From Bacillota bacterium (GTDB lineage: Bacteria > Bacillota > Bacilli > Bu12): a stretch of 64,000 nt of DNA. Under the pieces are notes generated by a model that saw nothing but the letters and a program-made list of their open reading frames with translations, was not told the origin of the DNA and did no database searches. The stretch lies in NCBI GenBank assembly GCA_014896485.1, contig JADBKH010000013.1, positions 23,124-87,123 on the forward strand, written 5' to 3'. Positions 1 through 7,414 of this stretch are shown one piece after another (position 1 is the stretch's first letter; every line of letters starts with the position of its first letter). The position numbers and the translations under genes were made by a program.

Positions 1-324
1 ACGTAAGGATGGTGCCTGTTGGTCGCTTTCCCGGGCAGTCAAGCGGAGTTGTCCCGTACCTTGCCGACTCTGGCGTTCGACGATCCAAGATTGTCCGTCA
101 TCGGTTTGCAGGACGATGCGCCCGTGCAAGGGTTCATCCTCCGAGCGGCGATAGCGGCTCCCCTTTTTGGGAAAACCGAAGAGGACACTGCGCAGCAAGT
201 CCAACAGGGTAGATTTTCCAGCCTCGTTGGGGCCTTCTAGGAGCACCAGTCCGCTGCCTAGGCCCGTGAGCTGGAAGCGGCGCAGGGCGCCGAAATGCCG
301 TGTGGCCACCTCAACGATCTGCAT
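1..324 (-). CDS. YhaN-type AAA ATPase of DNA repair, N-terminal part (runs off window)
   Basis: This gene is absent from the ORF track. Reading the minus strand from the ATG at 324 gives MQIVEVATRHFGAL, then a Walker A motif GPNEAGKST near residue 36 and FGFPKKGSRYRR, typical of the N-terminal ATPase half of SbcC/RecN/YhaN-like proteins. It is open to the window edge, so the coiled coil and C-terminal ATPase half are not visible. Its ATG lies 14 nt before the stop of the upstream phosphoesterase gene, the translational coupling typical of the YhaO-YhaN pair. By family, the pair would act as a nuclease/ATPase on DNA ends. The role in this organism is inferred. Confidence 0.8.
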   Translation of the reverse strand, partial: MQIVEVATRHFGALRRFQLTGLGSGLVLLEGPNEAGKSTLLDLLRSVLFGFPKKGSRYRRSEDEPLHGRIVLQTDDGQSWIVERQSRQGTGQLRLTARESDQQAPSLR

Positions 325-1615
325 CGTCTTCCTCCAACAGCCGGCGCAGTGCACGCCGGGCGCTTTGTTGCAACCACGTTGGGGGCAAAGTAGCGATCAC
401 TTCTGGCAAGCGCTCGCGCAGCAAGCGCACATGCGCACTGCGGGTAGCGGTCAACTCGGCTGTGATCGCTTCCAGCAGGGCTGTACGTGCTTCTGGATCG
501 GCAGCGATCGCTTCGGCCATTTGCAGTAGGGCACCGCTAAAGCCATGGGGGTCGGGAGTGGCGAGCGCTTCGGGGCGCACGTTCGGCAGGATCTGCTCGA
601 TATAGACGAAGTCGGGGCGTTCTGCCTCGCCATCGCGCAACCACTGCAGCACTTCTGCTTGCACAGCTTCGTCCTGCAGGGCGGCGACTTCTGCCCCCCC
701 TTCGACGGTAAGGCGTGCCACGCATCCGCGGGTGCGTCTGTCTACTCCTGCCTGCCGGCGCAGGGCTTGCTTTGCAGCGAGCAGCGCCTCATTGAGACTG
801 GTCTCATCCGCCTGTCCCGGCAGGGTGATCCGTTCTTGCAGGAAGCGAACATCGTCGACTGCAACAAACGAGGGATGGGGAATTCCGGCTTCGTCGACAC
901 GGATCAGCAGGCAGCCCCGGTCCCCGCTCTCACCGAAGTCACGGCCTTGCGGATTGCCGGGGTAGCAGACCAGGGGAGCTGCCTCGTGCAGCGTGCGGTG
1001 GGCGTGGATGTGGCCGAGGGCCCAGCAGTCAAACGGCTCCCTGAGCAGATCGTCCAGCCGGCAGGGCGCGTCGTTCTCATGGGCCGGATCTCCACCGACG
1101 TTGGTATGCAGCAGAGCAACCGCAAAAGGGGCACTGTCTTGCCGGTGAAAACGAGACGCGTAATTGTCGGCGACAAAGCGACTGGGGTAGCTGATGCCGT
1201 AGATTTGAGCCAGCTCCCGTTGATCTAGCAGGACGGGGAAGCTGGCCACATGCCCACTGGGAAAGATCGTCAAGTTCTCGGGTGGCTTGAGGCGGGGACG
1301 TTGCGCATCGAGCGGGTCATGGTTGCCGGCGACAGCAAAGACAGGAATGCCCGCTTCTCCCAACCGATGTACCCCATCGTAGAAGCGCTGTTGCGCGATT
1401 AGGTTGCGATCGGCGGTGTCGAACAGATCCCCGCCCAAGGTGACGAAAGCGGCCTGGTGGGCGATGGCTAAGTCGACGATGCGCTCCCATGCGCGATAGG
1501 TTGCTTGTTGCAAACGTTCCATCAGCCAAGGTTGACGGAGGGCCAGCCAGCGAAAGGGAGTCCCCAGATGCAGGTCTGCCGCATGGACGAAGCAAAAGGG
1601 TTCCATACGCTTCAT
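311..1615 (-). CDS. YhaO-type (SbcD-like) metallophosphoesterase, putative DNA repair exonuclease
   Basis: About 434 residues. The calcineurin-like phosphoesterase motifs appear in order: ADLHLG near the N-terminus, GGDLFD, GNHDP, LLHTN and GHIHAHR, which together bind two metal ions. A C-terminal domain of about 200 residues follows, matching YhaO more than SbcD in layout. It overlaps by 14 nt the ATPase gene downstream on the same strand, so the two are probably one complex, a nuclease with its SMC-like ATPase. The ORF opens at 1630, but MKRMEP at 1615 or the ATG at 1606 is a more natural start. No strong ribosome binding site decides between them. Confidence 0.85.
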   Translation of the reverse strand: MKRMEPFCFVHAADLHLGTPFRWLALRQPWLMERLQQATYRAWERIVDLAIAHQAAFVTLGGDLFDTADRNLIAQQRFYDGVHRLGEAGIPVFAVAGNHDPLDAQRPRLKPPENLTIFPSGHVASFPVLLDQRELAQIYGISYPSRFVADNYASRFHRQDSAPFAVALLHTNVGGDPAHENDAPCRLDDLLREPFDCWALGHIHAHRTLHEAAPLVCYPGNPQGRDFGESGDRGCLLIRVDEAGIPHPSFVAVDDVRFLQERITLPGQADETSLNEALLAAKQALRRQAGVDRRTRGCVARLTVEGGAEVAALQDEAVQAEVLQWLRDGEAERPDFVYIEQILPNVRPEALATPDPHGFSGALLQMAEAIAADPEARTALLEAITAELTATRSAHVRLLRERLPEVIATLPPTWLQQSARRALRRLLEEDDADR

Positions 1616-1662
1616 CGTAACGCCGCACACGCGTGTTTTGAAGGGGCAGGCGGCAAGTTACC

Positions 1663-1691
1663 TTGACAGGAGCGGACCAGCATTGTATTGT
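1663..1691 (+). promoter_or_regulatory. Sigma-A promoter of tRNA-Tyr
   Basis: TTGACA (1663-1668), a 17-nt spacer and TATTGT (1686-1691). The tRNA begins at 1700, so transcription would start within about two bases of the mature 5' end. Confidence 0.7.
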
Positions 1692-1699
1692 AGCCGCTT

Positions 1700-1781
1700 G
1701 GAGAGGTTCCCGAGCGGCCAAAGGGGGCAGACTGTAAATCTGCTGGCGATGCCTTCGCTGGTTCGAATCCAGCCCTCTCCA
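1700..1781 (+). tRNA. tRNA-Tyr (GTA)
   Basis: Acceptor stem GGAGAGG/CCTCTCC with discriminator A. The anticodon loop CTGTAAA gives GTA. There is a long class II variable arm (around TGGCGATGCCTTCGCTG) and a TTCGAAT T loop. CCA is not encoded after the discriminator. The gene appears monocistronic, with its own promoter and a terminator downstream. Confidence 0.95.
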
Positions 1782-1793
1782 GTACATAAGGAG

Positions 1794-1829
1794 AAAAGCG
1801 CAACCTCCCCAAAGAGGTTGCGCTTTTCG
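1794..1829 (+). terminator. Intrinsic terminator after tRNA-Tyr, probably bidirectional
   Basis: A perfect 14-bp stem AAAAGCGCAACCTC / GAGGTTGCGCTTTT with a 6-nt loop, flanked by A and T runs. It can also end transcription of the convergent pirin gene, whose stop codon lies at 1845. Confidence 0.85.
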
Positions 1830-1844
1830 TCTTTCTCATGGCGT

Positions 1845-2840
1845 CTAGGGGGTATCGCCGTCGGTTGGGGTCGTGCCCTGCAGATGGGTGGCAGGGATAC
1901 GTCCCATCCGGCCGGTCTGGTAATCTTCGATGGCCTGGAGGATCTCTTCGCGTGTATTCATCACGAAAGGTCCCCACGTCACGATTGGCTCGCGGATCGG
2001 TGCACCACCCAGCAGCAGCACCTCGAAATAGGGGCTGTATTCAGTCTGTTGCTTGCGATCGGCCGTCAGGGTGATCGCTTCTCCCGGGCCAAAGAAGACC
2101 AGCTGACCATCGTGAAGGGGCACCTTATCGGGACCTGCAAAGCCACGCCCGACCAACACGTAGACGAGGGCATTGAAATCCTTGCGCCACGGCAAGCGCA
2201 GCTGGGCGCCTGGCAAGATCGAGGCGTGCAGGTAATCAATGGGCGTCCAGGTAACGCCGGGACCACGATAGCCGCCGATCTCCCCTGCAATGATGCGGAT
2301 CATCGCCGAGCCATCGGCGTTGGCAACCCTTTGTACCCGTTCTTTGGAAATTTCCTGGTAACGGGGAGGCGTCCATTTCAGGGCGCGGGGCAGGTTGACC
2401 CACAGCTGGGTGCCATGAAAAAGTCCTCCATGTTCATACAGCGACTGGGGTGGCACCTCGTCATGCAAAATGCCGCTGCCCGCCGTCATCCATTGGGTGT
2501 CTCCGTCACGGATGAGACCTCCGCCGTCGTTGGAGTCGGTGTGCTGGAAGGCACCGTCGAGGATATAGGTGACCGTCTCAAAGCCACGATGGGGATGCCA
2601 GGGGGCGCCCCGGGCCTCTTTCGGCCCCCAAAAGATCGGTCCGATGTGATCCAACAGCAGGAATGGATCGGTGTGTGTCAGGGAAATTTCTCCTGGAAAG
2701 GGCCGTCGGACGGGGAAACCCGCACCCTCCAGTTGGCGGTGTGCTGTGACAACTTGCAGAGGCAGGCGTTCAATAGCTGTCGGAGGCGGTGCAGTGACAC
2801 GCGGGAGGACCAGCAGTTGTTGTGTCTGCAGCGTTTGCAT
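1845..2840 (-). CDS. Pirin family protein
   Basis: About 331 residues, bicupin fold. The N-terminal cupin carries the pirin metal site: HPHRGFETVTY (two His), then GILHDE (His and Glu). Pirins bind iron, and some oxidise quercetin or act as redox-sensing regulators, so the exact role here cannot be read from sequence. The ORF extends to 2915, but MQTLQTQQ at 2840 is preferred because the upstream segment (MMGLPFPSGWT) looks like untranslated leader and overlaps the likely -10 element. It is convergent with tRNA-Tyr and divergent from the LacI-type regulator, and apparently monocistronic. Confidence 0.85.
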   Translation of the reverse strand: MQTLQTQQLLVLPRVTAPPPTAIERLPLQVVTAHRQLEGAGFPVRRPFPGEISLTHTDPFLLLDHIGPIFWGPKEARGAPWHPHRGFETVTYILDGAFQHTDSNDGGGLIRDGDTQWMTAGSGILHDEVPPQSLYEHGGLFHGTQLWVNLPRALKWTPPRYQEISKERVQRVANADGSAMIRIIAGEIGGYRGPGVTWTPIDYLHASILPGAQLRLPWRKDFNALVYVLVGRGFAGPDKVPLHDGQLVFFGPGEAITLTADRKQQTEYSPYFEVLLLGGAPIREPIVTWGPFVMNTREEILQAIEDYQTGRMGRIPATHLQGTTPTDGDTP

Positions 2841-2877
2841 CTTCACACCACTCTTCCTTTTCGTAAGTACCAGTTGC

Positions 2878-2907
2878 AGTATAGTCCATCCGGAAGGAAA
2901 GGGCAAA
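2878..2907 (-). promoter_or_regulatory. Candidate promoter of the pirin gene
   Basis: On the minus strand, TTTGCC, an 18-nt spacer and TATACT, about 38 nt upstream of the chosen start at 2840. The -10 box is good and the -35 box is weak. Confidence 0.4.
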
Positions 2908-2938
2908 CCCATCAAAGCGACTAGATCACTTTATGTAT

Positions 2939-2968
2939 TTGACATGAAGAGAAGCAGCACGGTATGCT
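2939..2968 (+). promoter_or_regulatory. Promoter of the LacI-type regulator and sugar ABC operon
   Basis: TTGACA (2939-2944), an 18-nt spacer and TATGCT (2963-2968), about 57 nt upstream of the regulator start. No clear palindromic LacI-family operator was found between the promoter and the gene. Confidence 0.6.
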
Positions 2969-3025
2969 TTTTCTGAAATCGGTACACAAAATTGTTTCAC
3001 ATCCCTGCCTACTGCCGGTTTCGAG

Positions 3026-4105
3026 GTGGATGCCGTGGAGCGCGTAACGATTCGTACCGTTGCTGCAGAGTCTGGGGTCTCCCCAGCGACGGTTTCTCGT
3101 GTACTGAACCGTCCCGAACGGGTTGAGGCGCATACGCGGGCCAAGGTCATTGCGGCCATGGAACGCTTGGGCTTTCAGCCAAGTGCGTTGGCACAAGGGT
3201 TGAGTCGCAAGGTGACACAGGCCATTGGCGTGCTCGTTCCCGGATTGGTGGATTTCTTCTTCCCAGAATGGTACGAAAGTGTCTCCCGTGCCGCAGAACG
3301 TTCGGGGCGTCGTCTCCTGCTGTTTGATGCCAAACACAGTGCGCAACGTACCGAAGAGGGATTTGCCTTTCTGGCGGCCCATCGGGTCGACGGTATCCTT
3401 TTTTGCAGTCGGCCGATCGATCCCTATCTTCCGCTGATTCGGCGTCTGAATGTCCCCGTGGTCTTGGCCCTGACCCAATCCGCTCGAGATCCGGTGACTG
3501 CCTTTAAGGTCGACGATGTAAAGGCGATGTTTGATGCGGTGGCATACCTGATCTCCCGTGGACACGAGCAGATTGCCTTGATCTCTGGACCACCACAGGA
3601 CAGTATTGCCGGAACGACGCGTCTGCAAGGTTATCGGCAGGCGCTGCGACATTTTCGCTTGCCGTTGCGCACCGAGTGGATTGGGTACGGGGGCTTTCGG
3701 TTTGAAGATGGCTATCGCGCGATGCAAGAACTGCTTTCAGCGGCTGTCCGGCCGGCCTTTACGGCTGTGGTTGCCGCAAGTGATGAAATGGCCCTCGGCG
3801 CCATCCGCTGCTTGCACGATCAGGGTCTTCGGGTCCCAGAAGATCTTTCCGTCATGGGATTTGACGACCTGCGCCTGGCGCGTATGACCACGCCGACGCT
3901 GACCACCGTCGCCCAGCCGTTTGCAGAGATCGGCGAACGGGCGACGGAAGCGCTGATTGCTGCCATCGATGCCGGCGAGAAATACACGACGGGAGGCATC
4001 CACTACTTACCCCACCGTATTGTACAGCGGGAGTCGGTCTTGCCTCAGGGAGTTAGCACACAGGGTGCCCTGACTCCTACAGCCAATGAAGGGAGCGAAT
4101 CATGA
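3026..4105 (+). CDS. LacI family transcriptional regulator
   Basis: 359 residues. An N-terminal helix-turn-helix (TIRTVAAESGVSPATVSRVLNRPERV) is followed by the hinge and a periplasmic-binding-protein-like effector domain (AIGVLVPGLVDFFFPEW, then VMGFDDLRLARM near the C-terminus). The GTG at 3026 is used; a GTG three codons later is equally possible. It overlaps the downstream binding-protein gene by 4 nt (ATGA), so it probably controls the adjacent sugar importer in response to a carbohydrate. The regulator reads through intact although all three transporter genes after it are broken. Confidence 0.9.
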   Translation: MDAVERVTIRTVAAESGVSPATVSRVLNRPERVEAHTRAKVIAAMERLGFQPSALAQGLSRKVTQAIGVLVPGLVDFFFPEWYESVSRAAERSGRRLLLFDAKHSAQRTEEGFAFLAAHRVDGILFCSRPIDPYLPLIRRLNVPVVLALTQSARDPVTAFKVDDVKAMFDAVAYLISRGHEQIALISGPPQDSIAGTTRLQGYRQALRHFRLPLRTEWIGYGGFRFEDGYRAMQELLSAAVRPAFTAVVAASDEMALGAIRCLHDQGLRVPEDLSVMGFDDLRLARMTTPTLTTVAQPFAEIGERATEALIAAIDAGEKYTTGGIHYLPHRIVQRESVLPQGVSTQGALTPTANEGSES

Positions 4106-5403
4106 GGAAACACAAGGCATTCGGGCTTTTTGGCGGTGCGCTGCTCGGTGCCGCGGTGCTGTTGGCCGGCTGCGGCAGCGGCAACGCGGCCAATCAACCG
4201 TATAGCTCCGGTGGAAATGCAACCCAGACAGCCGGTAGTGGTCCAGTCACCCTCAACGTCTACATGGACCGGGACCCATCGGGTACGTTGGAGAAGGTGG
4301 CCTAGGAATTCAACCAAAAGTACCAAGGCCAAATTCAGGTGAAGATGCAGCAGGCCCCGCCTTCGACCGATGACTACCATTCGATGGCGGTCCGTCAACT
4401 GCAGGCCAAAAGTCCGGAAGTCGATGTCTATGCGATTGACGTCATCTGGGTGCCAGAGTTTGCAGCAGCAGGGTGGGTCAAGGATCTGACCGACAAGCTC
4501 TCGCCGATGAAGGGTGATTACCTCGAGGGACCCATGAATGCAGTGACCTATCAAGGCAAGATGTATGCGGCCCCCTACCGCACCGACACAGGGGTGCTCT
4601 ACTACCGCTCGGATCTGGTCTCCGCGCCGCCAAAGACGTGGACCGATTTGGAAAACGATGCCAAGGCCGGCATGGCCAAAGGGGTGGCCAACGGCTTTGT
4701 CTGGCAGGGCAAACAGTATAAGGGCCTGATCTGCGATTTCCTGGAGTTTGTCTGGAGCAATGGCGGCGATGTCCTCGATGCGGACGGCAAGGTCGTGGTC
4801 AACCAGCCGCAGGCGGTCTAAGCATTGACTGAGATGAAAAAGCTTGTAGACAGTGGCATTTCCCCCAAGGGCGTACTCTCCTATCAAGAAGACGACGCGC
4901 AGAATGTCTTTCGTCAGGGCAACGCGGTCTTCATGCGCAACTGGCCGTATGCCTGGGCGCTCAACCAAGCGAGCAATTCCCCTGTCAAGGGCAAGATTGG
5001 AGTGGCGCCATTACCGACCGGTCCCAGCGGAACGACCCCTTACTCCTGCCTGGGTGGTTGGAACCTGGCAATCAACAGCTACAGCAAGCATCCCGATCAA
5101 GCTTGGACTTTCATCCAGTACATGATGAGCCCGCAAGTCCAGAAAGAGATCGCCCTTGGAGCGAGTTATGAAGGGACCTACAAGGCCATCTATCAAGATC
5201 CGGATGTGATCAAAGCCAATCCCTTCTTCAAAGATCTTTACAACGTTTTGGTCAACACCAAACCGCGTCCGGTAACGCCGTACTATCCGCAGATCAGCCA
5301 GTCCCTGCAAAACCACGTCTCGGCCGCGTTGGCCGGTTCAGAGACGCCCCAGCCGGCATTGGATGCAGCTGCAAACGAGATTCAGACCGCGATCAACCAG
5401 TAG
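4102..5403 (+). pseudogene. Sugar ABC transporter substrate-binding lipoprotein, two in-frame stop codons
   Basis: One continuous frame contains a lipoprotein signal with lipobox LLAGC, then the usual extracellular solute-binding protein family 1 fold (YAAPYRTDTGVLYYRSDL, CLGGWNLAINSYSKH). It is interrupted by TAG at 4303-4305 (between EKVA and EFNQKYQG) and TAA at 4819-4821 (between NQPQAV and ALTEMKKL). The frame does not change, so these look like single substitutions of Lys and Gln codons. The rebuilt protein would have about 433 residues, normal for the family. Stop suppression cannot be excluded, but the other lesions in this operon favour decay. Confidence 0.85.
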
Positions 5404-5479
5404 GAGCAATGCCGGGAAAAGTGGGCTGAGCGTCGTAAAAATGCGGCGCCGGGCTCCTTTTTTAGAGGGGAGGTTGGAG

Positions 5480-6412
5480 ATGGCGACAGACATGCCGACG
5501 TTGCAGGTACCGCCCCCGACGTCAGCGCAGCGAAGCCTATACGGCCTGGTGGATGGTAGCGCCTGCGCTGGTGGTCATCGCTGGGGTTGCTTTCTATCCT
5601 GTAGGGTATTCCATTTACCTCTCGCTGTTTAACATGCACCTGCAGTTTCCACAGTTGACCCATTTTTTGGAGCTTCGCAATTACATCCATCTTTTTTCGG
5701 GGAGCGAATTTTGGCTCGCGCTGCGTAACACGATCTTCTGCACGGCTGTTTCGATCTTGTTGGAAACAGCGCTGGGCCTGTGCTTTGCCCTACTGATGCA
5801 CAAGCGCTCTCCCATTCAGGGGGTTTTACGTGCGGCCATCTTGGTGCCTTGGGCCATTCCGGCGGTCGTTTCTTCCCAGGCATGGCGGCTGATGTTCAAT
5901 GACAGTGAAGGGGTGATCAACGATCTGTTGACCCGCCTGCACCTCCTTCCGCATTACATTGCCTGGCTGGGGCAACCGGGGACGGCAATGGTGGCGATCA
6001 TCACCACCGATGTATGGAAGACCACTCCTTTTATGGCCCTGCTGTTGTTGGCAGGGTTGCAGATGATCCCCGAAGATCTCAATGAAGCTGCGGCAGTCGA
6101 AGGCGCTAGCCCCTGGAAGCGCTTTTGGCGGATTACCTTTCCACTGCTGCAGCCCACCCTGGTCGTTGCGCTCATCTTCCGTACCCTCGATGCAGTGCGG
6201 GTCTTCGATGTGATCAACATCATGACCGGTGGTGGACCCGCCAACCAGACAGAGAGCCTTTCCATCTTTGCCTACAAGTACCTGTTCAACCAGCTCAACA
6301 TGGGCTTCGGATCGGCGATTGCCGTCCTTACGTTCCTCCTGGTCTTTCTGATCAGCCTAATCTAATCTACATCCGCGTACTGGGCAACCCTGCTGCCGAG
6401 GAGGTGCGCTGA
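5480..6412 (+). pseudogene. MalF/UgpA-type sugar ABC permease, two frameshifts
   Basis: The likely start is MATDMPTLQV at 5480, but the membrane domain lies one frame away (EAYTAWWMVAPALVV onward). Dropping one C from the C run at 5513-5517 would join them. Near the 3' end the pentamer TAATC is repeated in tandem (6358-6367), giving LISLI and a stop at 6365. Removing one copy restores SLIYIRVLGNPAAEEVR and a stop at 6412, overlapping the next ATG. The core carries the permease EAA loop (NEAAAVEGASPWKRFWRI). Without repair the product would lack its correct N- and C-termini. Confidence 0.85.
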
Positions 6413-7271
6413 TGGTCGCTTCCACGCCGAAGAGACGGCGATTCCGCGTGCGATGGGGGAAAGTGGGATATTGGGCTGCGGCGATCGCGACGATTGCCTT
6501 TGTTCTCTTTCCGTTTTACTGGCAGATCAACACGTCGCTTAAACCGCAGGCGATCCTGCATGCGGTCCCGGCCCATTGGTGGCCAGGTAGTCATCCTCAC
6601 TGGGGGAACTATCTCGATGTCTTTCGACTCCATCCGTTTGCCCGCTACCTGCTCGACAGCTTAGTCGTTTCGGTGATGACGACATTGCTGGCCTTGCTGT
6701 TTGCGGCCTTTGCCGGATATGCGCTCGGCCGGTTGCACTTTCGGGGCAAGGCTCCGACCCTTTTCGTGGTGCTGGCCGTCTCGATGTTTCCGCCCATTGC
6801 GATCATCAGTCCCCTCTACATCATGTTTTACCAAGCCGGCCTGCTCAGCAGCTATCCGGGCTGATCATCCCTTACCTGACGTTTGCGCTGCCTTTGGACA
6901 TGTGGAATTTGACCAACTTCTTCCGTCAAATCCCCAAGGAGATGGAAGAGGCGGCATTCGTCGACGGAGCCGGGAGGTTGCGGGCCTTTTGGCAAGTGGT
7001 GCTTCCCCTGGCCGGACCGGGGATGTTTACCACGGCCATCCTGACGTTTATCCAGGCTTGGAACGAATACATGATCGCTTTAACTTTCAATACTGCCGAT
7101 CAGCGGCGTACGGTACCCCCGGGCATTGCAATGTTTCAGGGGCAGTTTGACATTCCTTGGGATCAGATCTCAGCAGCTTCGGCGATCGTGACGATTCCGC
7201 TGGTCATCCTGGTGCTGATCCTGCAACGCCGTATCGTCGCGGGATTGACAGCTGGCGCAGTCAAAGGGTAA
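6412..7271 (+). pseudogene. MalG/UgpE-type sugar ABC permease, frameshifted
   Basis: The first part (MVASTPKRRRFRVRWG to LLSSYPG) ends at 6864 and the second continues in another frame from IIPYLTFALPLDMWNLTNFF. One missing C near 6860 (GGCTG where GGCCTG is expected) explains the shift exactly. The second part includes the EAA loop (EMEEAAFVDGAGRLRAFWQ) and the normal C-terminus. The rebuilt protein is about 286 residues, normal for the family. The gene overlaps the preceding permease stop (TGATG). No ATPase gene is present, as is common when a shared MsmX-type ATPase serves several importers. Confidence 0.85.
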
Positions 7272-7291
7272 CGGGATTCAGATAGGCTGTC

Positions 7292-7325
7292 TTGCCTGGG
7301 GGGAGAGGCGGGACGAGCCAGGCAA
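7292..7325. repeat. Inverted repeat after the ABC permease remnant
   Basis: TTGCCTGG (7292-7299) pairs with CCAGGCAA (7318-7325) across an 18-nt loop. There is no T run, so terminator function is uncertain. Confidence 0.35.
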
Positions 7326-7414
7326 AGATCGAGGGGTCATCGGATGGCGCAGTTATCAAAAGATGCCTATGCTTGGAAAGCATGGAGTCGAACGGCGAGG
7401 AGGCCAATACATCG

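Noticed and set aside
1638-2924. 428-codon plus-strand ORF across tRNA-Tyr and the pirin gene
   Set aside because: It runs through a tRNA and its terminator and is antisense to pirin, whose metal-site motifs are clear.
4102-5403. Selenocysteine or pyrrolysine decoding in the binding protein
   Set aside because: The stops are TAG and TAA and no selenocysteine (TGA) context is present; Lys and Gln fit the positions better, and neighbouring genes are also broken.
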